Assembly (NCBI GenBank): GCA_027618625.1
Contig: JAQCER010000307.1
Span: forward strand, 1-5,330
Length of the DNA stretch: 5,330 nucleotides
Reading direction: 5' to 3'
Source of the DNA: Verrucomicrobiota bacterium
GTDB lineage: Bacteria; Verrucomicrobiota; Verrucomicrobiia; Verrucomicrobiales; DEV007
The position numbers were made by a program, and so were the translations under genes. Below are positions 1 to 5,330 of this stretch, piece after piece. Under the pieces are notes generated by a model that saw only the letters and a list, made by a program, of their open reading frames with translations, ran no database searches and was not told the DNA's origin. The first letter of the stretch is position 1; the number at the start of each line of letters is the position of its first letter.

Positions 1-99
1 CAATCCCCTCCAAGACATCCTTATTCAGCTATCATAGGCTCGTAGACATTTCCGCCCAGGCACTAGTTAGTTACGACGGAGCCGGAAACTTGGCAGTGA
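1..99. other. Non-coding left edge, downstream of the small secreted-protein gene
   Basis: This stretch lies 3' of the minus-strand gene that stops at 100-102. I see no convincing open frame, no hairpin followed by a T-run on the minus strand, and no tRNA-like fold. The terminator of the neighbouring gene is therefore either outside the window or not of the intrinsic type. Confidence 0.5.
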
Positions 100-816
100 T
101 CAGTCAGGGGACGGCGGAACATATTTCGCACGGTAATACCGTTTGCGACGCGCGTTCTCCGGCGGATCATCCCAGTAGAACGCCGCCACATTTCCCGGAG
201 AGAACGGGCCCTCGCGCTTCCATGTGAGGAGGTTGTCGCTCGTTTCCAGATCGTATCCGCCCGGCACCATCGATCCTTGGGGGATGACGAGGATGGCTGA
301 TCCGTCTGGATTGACGACAAGGTTCAGCGTCAGGTCCACGATGGTGATGGTGACCGGGGCGGCGTCCACGACGGTGCCATTTTCGCCGACGGCCCGGGCG
401 GTGAGTTGATAGACGCCCGCCTGGGAGTTTCTCCAGCCCTGCCACGGCTGCGGCGGCGGAGGGCCACCGCTCCACGGGGCCGGGATTTGCAGGGTTGTCG
501 CCTGGCCGGGTTGCGGACGCGCGCAGGGGCAGAGCGGGCAGCAAAACAGAGTCGTGGCGATCGTGCCGCGATTGGCGAAGACCTCGGCGGAATGAAACAC
601 ATCGCTGGGAGCGGCCGCGTGCAGCACGACCGGGATCTCATCGAGTGTGGAGAACAAAGCGCCATTGGACGGTTCGGCAAATTCCAAAAGCGGAGGCGGC
701 GGGTCCCCGGCCCGGACGGCAGGCACCGGCGACAGTACCGGAAGGATAGTGACCAGTGCGAAAACCGGTCCGCGACGGGAGCGCAGGATCGAGCAAAGCA
801 GTGCGGGCACTTCCAT
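100..816 (-). CDS. Small secreted protein with one Ig-like domain and a verrucomicrobial-type C-terminal module
   Basis: This 238-residue protein of unknown function is predicted to be exported. Residues 1-36 look like a Sec signal peptide: basic RSRR at 12-15, a hydrophobic core at about 18-33, and a likely cleavage after AVRA (36). Residues 43-160 read as one bacterial Ig-like domain, with a SNGALF start, the A-E-V-F-A-N strand at 77-82, the AGVYQLTARA strand at 133-142 and a PVTITIVD end at 154-161. The loop between them is unusually long and rich in Pro, Gly and Trp (100-130) and carries four cysteines (92, 93, 96, 98). Residues 163-232 form a C-terminal module with GGYDLETSD, W199 and RYYRAKY, like that of the large protein at 3021-5330. 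The ATG at 814-816 is the first start after an in-frame TAG at 826-828; a weak AGAAG lies about 6 nt upstream of it. The start is supported by the signal peptide. The gene stands alone, about 520 bases beyond its upstream neighbour. It could be an adhesin-like or structural exoprotein. Confidence 0.75.
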   Translation of the reverse strand: MEVPALLCSILRSRRGPVFALVTILPVLSPVPAVRAGDPPPPLLEFAEPSNGALFSTLDEIPVVLHAAAPSDVFHSAEVFANRGTIATTLFCCPLCPCARPQPGQATTLQIPAPWSGGPPPPQPWQGWRNSQAGVYQLTARAVGENGTVVDAAPVTITIVDLTLNLVVNPDGSAILVIPQGSMVPGGYDLETSDNLLTWKREGPFSPGNVAAFYWDDPPENARRKRYYRAKYVPPSPD

Positions 817-826
817 AGGGCACTTC
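805..826. repeat. 13-nt period imperfect tandem duplication across the start codon
   Basis: GGGCACTTC occurs at 805-813 and again at 818-826, separated by CATA, which contains the start codon of the minus-strand gene. Counting the next four bases (827-830), the two 13-nt units match at 11 of 13 positions. The second copy overlaps the in-frame TAG (826-828) just upstream of the ATG. A 13-nt duplication changes reading frame, so it may have set the present start. Confidence 0.5.
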
Positions 827-1028
827 TACATGGAGACCGCCGAAAGGGCAAGGCAGCGCTCGATCGAAAACAGGCAAAGGATCGCGGCCGATTGCCGGAT
901 CTGTTTGTCCGGTCGTTGCCATTTGGCGTATCCATCTGGGATCGAAATCCCCTCTATTAAGGGAGTGAGGGTAATCTTGCAATTTTGACAGTTACCAACA
1001 ATGTTCGTCCAACTTCGCAACGCCACAC

Positions 1029-1055
1029 GTTATTCCAAGAAGTTATTCCAAGAAG
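1029..1055. repeat. Perfect 13-bp tandem duplication
   Basis: The unit GTTATTCCAAGAA occurs twice without a gap (1029-1041 and 1042-1054), and the following G (1055) continues the pattern. It is non-coding. It is most simply a slippage or short duplication event, though two direct copies could also bind a regulator. Confidence 0.75.
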
Positions 1056-1221
1056 ACCAAGCTACCCAACACCAATAAGATGACAACCACAACGAGAAGC
1101 CCTGCTGGATTTGGTCCACATCGCAATCCTCACTGATTCCCACATTTCACTCAAGGAGGACGAGCAGCTAGAGACTGCCATTGGAGCATAGGCTGGGATT
1201 CGAGTCGCCGTAGAGACATTC

Positions 1222-1239
1222 GCATGCTGAACAGCATGC
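1222..1239. repeat. Short perfect hairpin next to the long inverted repeat
   Basis: GCATGCT (1222-1228) and AGCATGC (1233-1239) form a 7-bp perfect stem around the loop GAAC. It lies 8 bases from the long inverted repeat and may be part of the same element. No T-run follows on either strand, so it is not a typical intrinsic terminator. Confidence 0.6.
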
Positions 1240-1247
1240 CAGGAATA

Positions 1248-1325
1248 CCAAGGAGAGGCGGACTCCGATCCGCCATAGCTTAGCTTATGGATTCATGAGG
1301 CGGATCGGAGTCCGCCTCTCCTTGG
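1248..1325. repeat. REP-like element: perfect 27-bp inverted repeat with 24-nt loop
   Basis: The arms at 1248-1274 and 1299-1325 are exact reverse complements and begin and end with CCAAGG/CCTTGG. Each arm also contains a small hairpin of its own: GGCGGA at 1257-1262 pairs with TCCGCC at 1269-1274, and GGCGGA at 1299-1304 pairs with TCCGCC at 1311-1316. The two 6-nt inner loops, CTCCGA and TCGGAG, are complementary. The central loop (1275-1298) can itself fold weakly through CCAT (1273-1276)/ATGG (1287-1290). The element begins 14 bases past the stop of the isomerase fusion gene, so it could protect or end that transcript, but no T-run follows. It most resembles a dispersed REP or MITE-type palindrome. 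No transposase is present and no target-site duplication is evident. Confidence 0.8.
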
Positions 1326-1339
1326 CCGTAACCTTCGAG

Positions 1340-2905
1340 TCATGGCAATCTGGTGATGAGGACGTCTGCACCGGGTGCTGAGGTTACGCTTCGGCAGCCA
1401 TCTGCGCACGCGGGAATGAGGAAGAAGTCCCCATTGCTAAAAATTCTGCCATCGACCTCGATACTCCCAGCTGCGACGGCCGCAATTGCAAACTCGCCGT
1501 TGGAGGCAATCGTTCCCGAGCCGCCTTGCGGTATTGTTTTTATCTGAACATTGAAATACTCGCAATCGACGAGTAGCTCTCCCTGAGCGGGGGTCATGGT
1601 GGGCGCGACGTCTGCGAAATCGATGCATTTCATCGACTCTTCGATGTGCAGTTGCCGTGGATTTCCATCGAGGCCCATGCGGTTCCAGTCGAACACGCGG
1701 TAGGTTGTGTCGCTGTTCTGCTGGATTTCAAATATGAGCAGCCCGGCTCCGATGGCGTGCAATCTCCCGCTGGGGATGAAAATGAATTCGCCGGCTTTCG
1801 GGGAGAGAGCATGCACCTGTGAAGCGGTTGCTCCCTGATCGAGTCCGCGCTCGAAAGCATCGCGCGTGACCCCTTCTTTAAGGCCCACGTAGAGTTTCGC
1901 ATCGGGATCGGCGTCGACAATGTACCACATCTCGGTCTTGGGTTCGTCGTGGAGCGACGGGGCGATGTCTGCTGGTGGGTGCACCTGGATCGACAGCTTG
2001 TCGCGAGCATCGAGAATTTTCACAAGAATTGGGAACTGGTCGCACTCCCAGGCAACGGCGGTCGGGCCGAAGGCTTCCTCGCGATGCTTCTGCCACAGAT
2101 CGTTCAGGGATTTTCCGGCGAACGGGCCATTGGTGACAATGCTCTGAGCTTCTTCCCGGTCGACCACCTCCCAGGACTCGCCGTAGGGAGTTTCGGGCTC
2201 AGGCAACGTGCGGCCGTAGAGAGTTTCGAGCGTGCGTCCGCCCCAGACACGTTCCTGATAGATGGGGGCGAGGAGAATCAATGAGTCGTCCATGATGTGG
2301 GTGTCCGTTAAATCAGCAATCGTATCGATGTCCCGAAGAGGTTCAAGCAACGCAGTCCTGAGATGTTTTCGCCCAGCTGCCGTCAAACTTTCATCGAGTG
2401 TATTACTCGCGCTCCACGGTATTCCTTCGAAGAGATACGGCGTCATCCCTTTGAGCGCAAGCAGGTAGTAGCCACCGTCCCACGCCGGGCCAAACACGGC
2501 ATCGTGATCGATCAGCTTGTCCCACGCCGCGTGGTAGTGGGGCAGGGAAAGCTCTGGGCAATCGGTGCCGACCAGGGTGATCGACGAATGGCCAAGATCG
2601 ACCGACTCTGCTACCGCCGCAGCCATACGCTGCCCCAGATCGCCGTCCACCTGCGCCAGAAAAGCTATCGTGGCGCCAGGAGGGACGAACGGGGCGAGCC
2701 AGGCCCGGATCGCTTGTTCCTCGGAGCACGGGGAGAAAGCAATGATGATCCGCGCCTCTTGCCATGGCAGATTTTCCAGGGTTGCCGCGACCAGTTTTCG
2801 GTAAATGCGGACTGCCTCATCGTTGCCGATGTCCGCTGCGAGCCTGGTCTTGACGGTTCCAGAGACGGGATTCTTCAGGAAAACGACGACGGCATGGTTG
2901 TGCAT
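1340..2905 (-). CDS. manA: Fusion protein: TIGR04282/DUF2064 GT-A-like transferase + type I mannose-6-phosphate isomerase
   Basis: This 521-residue cytoplasmic protein has two complete domains. Residues 1-204 (2905-2294) match the TIGR04282/DUF2064 family (rSAM/selenodomain-associated transferase 1): KNPVSGTVKTRLA at 11-23, GDLGQRM at 88-94, GTDCPEL at 113-119, the FGPAWDGGYYLLAL run at 138-151, and DIDT at 192-195. Its substrate is unknown. Residues 205-521 (2293-1343) are a full-length short-form type I phosphomannose isomerase, which interconverts mannose-6-phosphate and fructose-6-phosphate (EC 5.3.1.8). The metal ligands expected for the family are present: Q307 and H309 in SIQVHP, E325 in KTEMWYI, and H383 in RLHAIG. 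The SDTTYRVFDWNR motif (398-409) carries a conserved Arg. The frame runs through the junction without a stop or a linker. Met205 could be an internal start for a free isomerase, but no Shine-Dalgarno is seen there. The ATG at 2905 fits the family N-terminus and also lacks a Shine-Dalgarno. The symbol applies to the C-terminal part only. Confidence 0.9.
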   Translation of the reverse strand: MHNHAVVVFLKNPVSGTVKTRLAADIGNDEAVRIYRKLVAATLENLPWQEARIIIAFSPCSEEQAIRAWLAPFVPPGATIAFLAQVDGDLGQRMAAAVAESVDLGHSSITLVGTDCPELSLPHYHAAWDKLIDHDAVFGPAWDGGYYLLALKGMTPYLFEGIPWSASNTLDESLTAAGRKHLRTALLEPLRDIDTIADLTDTHIMDDSLILLAPIYQERVWGGRTLETLYGRTLPEPETPYGESWEVVDREEAQSIVTNGPFAGKSLNDLWQKHREEAFGPTAVAWECDQFPILVKILDARDKLSIQVHPPADIAPSLHDEPKTEMWYIVDADPDAKLYVGLKEGVTRDAFERGLDQGATASQVHALSPKAGEFIFIPSGRLHAIGAGLLIFEIQQNSDTTYRVFDWNRMGLDGNPRQLHIEESMKCIDFADVAPTMTPAQGELLVDCEYFNVQIKTIPQGGSGTIASNGEFAIAAVAAGSIEVDGRIFSNGDFFLIPACADGCRSVTSAPGADVLITRLP

Positions 2906-2914
2906 TGTGATCGG

Positions 2915-2943
2915 AGTAGAGCAATCATTGTCAGTCGTGTAAA
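2915..2943 (-). promoter_or_regulatory. Possible promoter of the transferase-isomerase gene
   Basis: On the minus strand TTTACA (2943-2938) and TCTACT (2920-2915) are spaced by 17 bases, giving 5/6 and 4/6 matches to the sigma-70 consensus. The gene must be transcribed from the short gap after the terminator at 2988-2952 unless there is read-through. The implied start site would be only a few bases before the ATG at 2905, which would make the message almost leaderless and fits the absence of a Shine-Dalgarno. This is a weak match and could be chance. Confidence 0.2.
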
Positions 2944-2951
2944 CTCCAAGT

Positions 2952-2988
2952 AGAAAAAAGGCCGACGGTGATGATTCACCGTCGGCCT
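2952..2988 (-). terminator. Intrinsic terminator of the large secreted-protein gene
   Basis: A perfect 13-bp stem (2976-2988 with 2959-2971) closes the 4-nt loop ATCA when read on the minus strand, and is followed by six T residues (2959-2954, the first being the last paired base). The stem is GC-rich (GGCCGACGG core). It begins 32 bases after the stop codon at 3021-3023, the right position and orientation to end transcription of that gene. Confidence 0.93.
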
Positions 2989-3020
2989 GGTATTGATCGA
3001 TTGCTGAGAACCAGCGAGCG

Positions 3021-5330
3021 CTATTCAGTCTTCTTCACGCGGTAGTAGCGTGCGGTGACCCCAGCTGGAACCGCTGACTGCTGGAAGGTCGACTGAGATT
3101 CGTCGGCAGTGGTGTCCTCGAACTCCAACCATGATTGGAGGTCGTCAGAAAATTCGCCTGCGTAAGAAGCCCCGATCTGTGAGGGGAAGGTGATGGTGAC
3201 ATTGCGAGTGGCTGGATCCATTGCGATGGATGTGATCTGGAAGACGCTGCCTGCTCCGCCAGGGGCAGTCCCGAGCGGAGAGAAGGTTCCGTCCGCCAGT
3301 TGCTTTACCTGATCTTCGGTAAGGGCAAGATCCCAGACGGCCACGTCGTCGATCAGGCCCTCAAAGAAGCTGCCAGCGCCATCCCAGATTCCGTCGCCGC
3401 CGATATTGAAGTTGAACGCAGACGTTCCTCCAGACGGCGCTGTGGCATTTTCTCCGGCGACTTCCCCATCAAGGTAAATCACGCGGCCACTCTCGCTGCC
3501 TACGAGTGCGATGTGTGTCCACTCGGGGGCCGTATCAACTCCGGTGTTGATCGTTCCGCCGTCAGGCATCCACCACGATATCGCGGTATCTGGCCCCATC
3601 TCAACGAGGTCGTTCTGCCCGAAGATGCCGGTGCGTCCTGGTTGAACGGTGTCAAATTTTATCCATCCCGAGACGGAGAATTCAGTGAGTCCATTCAGAA
3701 GTGGAGCCTCGGTGGTGACGGATGAATCGACGCCGTCGAAATTTATAGCAAGGTCACCGGCATTGCCAGTATGTCCTTCGACAAAGGTAGCACCCCCATT
3801 TACGGTTCCCGGAGTCTGGCCGATTAGGTCGTCTGTCGTCTGCGCGCCATCATCGAAAGACCAATAGGCGATGGGGACCGGGAACGGTGGGAAGCTGTTT
3901 TTGTCGAACGGATTCGTTGACTCCGCGATCTCTATTCCGTCCGAAACGCCATCGCCGTCGGTATCCGCCTTGTTCGGGTCGGTGCCGGTATCCGTGGCAC
4001 TGACAACGACGCCTGTATTCGTCTCGACCTTGTCGCTGAGGCCGTCTTTGTCAGTGTCCCTGGAACGTGGATTGGTGCCCGTGTTGGTGGCGCTCGCAAA
4101 GATCCCAGTGTTGGTTTCGACACCGTCGAGGAGCCCGTCGCGGTCGGTGTCACTGTCCTGCGGGTCGGTATTCGCTTTGAATTCGGCGAGGTTGTTCGAA
4201 CCATCGTTGTCTGGATCCAAGGCAGAATCGTCGACATTTGGATCGAGATCGTTCGCTTCTTCCCAAACGTTTGGCATTCCATCGCCGTCTGTATCCGTTG
4301 TTGATCGGACGATTTGGAAGCCAGCGATGCCAGGAGCCCCAGAATCAGCATTGCCTGTTATGGTAAGGGTTGGCCCAGTCAGTCCCTCAAACAGGATGTA
4401 GTTTCCCGCATCGAAATCTTCAGTGATTTGCACGAAATCGCCGTCAAAAGGCTCGACGGTGGCCACGATGGTTTCGTCATTCGCGGTGAATGTTGCCTCG
4501 GCTCCACCGTCGGAGACAACATAGAGGTAGAGGTTAAAGGCCGGGTAGGCAATGTTGCGGAGTTCAACCTGAGTGATCACGTCGTCGCCTCCCGCTCCGC
4601 TTCCACGCGGCAACAGCACGCCGTGCATCAGGCTGGCGTTGGCATTGTCATCCGCCGGTTCCGCGCCGATTGCGCCGGGCCCGTTGGTTGCCCATTTGAC
4701 GCGCAGCGCCGAGGCTTTGTTGCCAGCGTCCACCAGACTGATGGGGTCTCCTGCTCCCCCTGGAGCATTGTTCCAGCCCCCTTGGGCGATGACACCGGCG
4801 ATTCCAGCGACCGCTGCTCCAGGGCTGTTAGCATTGCCACCAACGAAGTTCACCCCAAGCAAAATGTCTCCGTTGTCGACGGGAATGCTTGCCGCCACCA
4901 GGGGATCACTTCCTCCAGCGATCTCAGCCTGATCTTCAAATTGGTCGCCATCCGAATCAGTCTTGTTCGGATCGGTCTTGTGAATAAGCACCTCGGCTCC
5001 ATCGAGCAGTGTGTCGCCGTCACTGTCTGCATTGAGCGGATCCGTTACAGTCTCCTCATTGTCCTTCAGGCCGTCGCCGTCGGTATCTGCCAATTGAGGG
5101 TGGGTGCCCAGTTCAAATTCTTCGAAGTTTGTAAGGGTATCGCCATCGGGGTCAGCGTCGCCATCGTTGACATTGGGATCCAATCCTCGGGCGACGCCTC
5201 GGTCCGAGCCGGTTTCCCATTCACTCGGGATATTGTCACCGTCAGGATTCAAGTTGCTGGTCGCATCCAGTCGGACGTTGTCAAAGTGAGAGCGCGCACC
5301 GCCAATGTCATCTCCGATGAAAATTACGAT
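3021..5330 (-). CDS. Large modular extracellular protein with TSP3 repeats and a LamG domain (5' end beyond the window)
   Basis: At least 769 residues are visible, numbered here from the right edge. The frame is open to base 5330 with no stop, so the N-terminus and any signal peptide lie outside. A TTG at 5250-5252 is an internal Leu, not a start. Residues 1-22 (…HFDNVRLD) look like the end of a beta-sandwich domain. Residues 27-146 hold five calcium-binding thrombospondin type 3 repeats (for example DTDGDGLKDNEE at 82-93). Residues 155-342 form a beta-rich domain with VNFVGG, GGWNNA, SLMHG, LYLYVV and GFQIV, a pattern I recall from planctomycete and verrucomicrobial exoproteins. Residues 344-474 hold five more TSP3 repeats. 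Residues 485-681 are a LamG/concanavalin-A-like domain (AYWSFDD, INFDGVDS, WTHIALV, IYLDG, LIDDVAVWD). Residues 696-769 are a C-terminal module with SDDLQSW and ARYYRVKK. The TSP3 arrays are likely rigid, calcium-dependent spacers, and the LamG domain may bind glycans or protein. No LPXTG or PEP-CTERM tail is seen. An upstream enzymatic domain cannot be excluded. Confidence 0.88.
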   Translation of the reverse strand: MVIFIGDDIGGARSHFDNVRLDATSNLNPDGDNIPSEWETGSDRGVARGLDPNVNDGDADPDGDTLTNFEEFELGTHPQLADTDGDGLKDNEETVTDPLNADSDGDTLLDGAEVLIHKTDPNKTDSDGDQFEDQAEIAGGSDPLVAASIPVDNGDILLGVNFVGGNANSPGAAVAGIAGVIAQGGWNNAPGGAGDPISLVDAGNKASALRVKWATNGPGAIGAEPADDNANASLMHGVLLPRGSGAGGDDVITQVELRNIAYPAFNLYLYVVSDGGAEATFTANDETIVATVEPFDGDFVQITEDFDAGNYILFEGLTGPTLTITGNADSGAPGIAGFQIVRSTTDTDGDGMPNVWEEANDLDPNVDDSALDPDNDGSNNLAEFKANTDPQDSDTDRDGLLDGVETNTGIFASATNTGTNPRSRDTDKDGLSDKVETNTGVVVSATDTGTDPNKADTDGDGVSDGIEIAESTNPFDKNSFPPFPVPIAYWSFDDGAQTTDDLIGQTPGTVNGGATFVEGHTGNAGDLAINFDGVDSSVTTEAPLLNGLTEFSVSGWIKFDTVQPGRTGIFGQNDLVEMGPDTAISWWMPDGGTINTGVDTAPEWTHIALVGSESGRVIYLDGEVAGENATAPSGGTSAFNFNIGGDGIWDGAGSFFEGLIDDVAVWDLALTEDQVKQLADGTFSPLGTAPGGAGSVFQITSIAMDPATRNVTITFPSQIGASYAGEFSDDLQSWLEFEDTTADESQSTFQQSAVPAGVTARYYRVKKTE
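3966..4151 (-). repeat. Two tandem 31-residue extended TSP3 repeats within the large secreted protein
   Basis: Bases 4151-4059 and 4058-3966 encode two 31-residue units of equal length. Each starts DTD-x-DGL and continues with the inserted motif VETNTG, then SAT-x-TGT-x-P, before the next DTD. They are longer than an ordinary TSP3 repeat because of this Thr/Gly-rich loop. The DNA copies have diverged, so the duplication is not recent. Confidence 0.8.

Larger units (their letters stand above)
817..1339. other. Intergenic region with repeats, no convincing gene
   Basis: This is about 520 bases between two minus-strand genes. It holds a short tandem duplication (1029-1055), a 7-bp hairpin (1222-1239) and a long perfect inverted repeat (1248-1325), listed separately. 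A 66-codon frame (826-1026, minus) lies in phase with the downstream gene and ends 9 bases before its ATG. It has no recognisable motif, signal sequence or ribosome-binding site, so I do not call it. The promoter of the small secreted-protein gene should lie in this region, but I could not find a credible -35/-10 pair on the minus strand. Confidence 0.6.

Noticed and set aside
330..935. Minus-strand 201-codon frame overlapping the small secreted-protein gene
   Set aside because: It is a shifted reading of the same region with a low-complexity basic product. The 238-codon frame has the convincing signal peptide and C-terminal module.
938..951. Small hairpin GGGAT-CGAA-ATCCC
   Set aside because: A 5-bp stem is short enough to arise by chance, and there is no adjacent T-run or conserved context.
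406..960. Plus-strand 184-codon open frame opposite the small secreted-protein gene
   Set aside because: The product is very Arg-rich with no recognisable motif, as expected for the complement of a GC-rich gene. The minus strand encodes a clear signal peptide and domains over the same bases.
985..1013. Perfect TTGACA at 985-990 on the plus strand as a promoter -35
   Set aside because: No -10-like hexamer lies 16-18 bases downstream (17 bases gives TCCAAC), and no plus-strand gene follows.
826..1026. Minus-strand 66-codon frame just upstream of and in phase with the small secreted-protein gene
   Set aside because: No ribosome-binding site, motif or signal sequence was seen, and it ends in TAG 9 bases before the accepted ATG. 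It could be a decayed upstream extension, but nothing supports a product.
2363..2953. Plus-strand 196-codon frame opposite the transferase domain
   Set aside because: It is antisense to a well-conserved coding domain, runs through the terminator region, and has no recognisable features.
3871..4401. Plus-strand 176-codon Ser/Pro/Val-rich open frame
   Set aside because: It is the antisense of the Asp/Gly-rich TSP3 repeats: GAT/GAC codons read in reverse give Ser, Val and Ile, producing an artificial repetitive frame.
3909..5252. CRISPR-like regularly spaced repeats suggested by recurring GCCGTCGGTATC-like words
   Set aside because: The words are the reverse complement of codons for the DTDGDG motif. 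Spacing is in multiples of three and the frame is open throughout, so they are protein repeats.

Overview
This 5,330-base window looks like chromosomal DNA from the Verrucomicrobia/Planctomycetes (PVC) group, most likely a Verrucomicrobium. The sequence is moderately GC-rich. Two of its three genes encode secreted, modular beta-rich proteins ending in a C-terminal module of the type common in verrucomicrobial exoproteins (Y-x-x-E-x-SD-x-L-x-x-W, ending in RYYR-x-K). The larger one also has thrombospondin type 3 calcium-binding repeats and a LamG-type domain. This taxonomic call is an inference from domain style, remembered from known families and not checked by a search.

All three genes lie on the minus strand, so transcription runs from the right edge to the left. 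Bases 5330-3021 hold the 3' part of a large extracellular protein gene that enters from beyond the right edge. Its order is: tail of an upstream beta-sandwich-like domain, five TSP3 repeats, an unnamed beta-rich domain, five more TSP3 repeats, a LamG domain and the C-terminal module. A strong intrinsic terminator (2988-2952) closes this unit. Bases 2905-1340 encode a one-polypeptide fusion of a TIGR04282/DUF2064 GT-A-like transferase with a complete type I mannose-6-phosphate isomerase. It is followed by a perfect 27-bp inverted repeat (1248-1325) and a smaller hairpin (1222-1239), together resembling a REP-like element. Bases 816-100 encode a small secreted protein with a signal peptide, one Ig-like domain and the same kind of C-terminal module.

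The genes do not form an obvious operon: a terminator separates the first two, and about 520 non-coding bases with repeats separate the second and third. The fusion enzyme is cytoplasmic and belongs to mannose/fructose phosphate interconversion, with a possible second transferase activity in nucleotide-sugar or glycan metabolism. The two secreted proteins are probably surface or matrix proteins. A link between them and glycan synthesis is only a suggestion from proximity.

The points most worth following up are the transferase-isomerase fusion, the self-complementary inverted repeat, the C-terminal module shared by the two secreted proteins, and the block duplication in the TSP3 protein. I found no CRISPR array, tRNA, rRNA, transposase or phage gene, and no clear evidence of a wholly new system.
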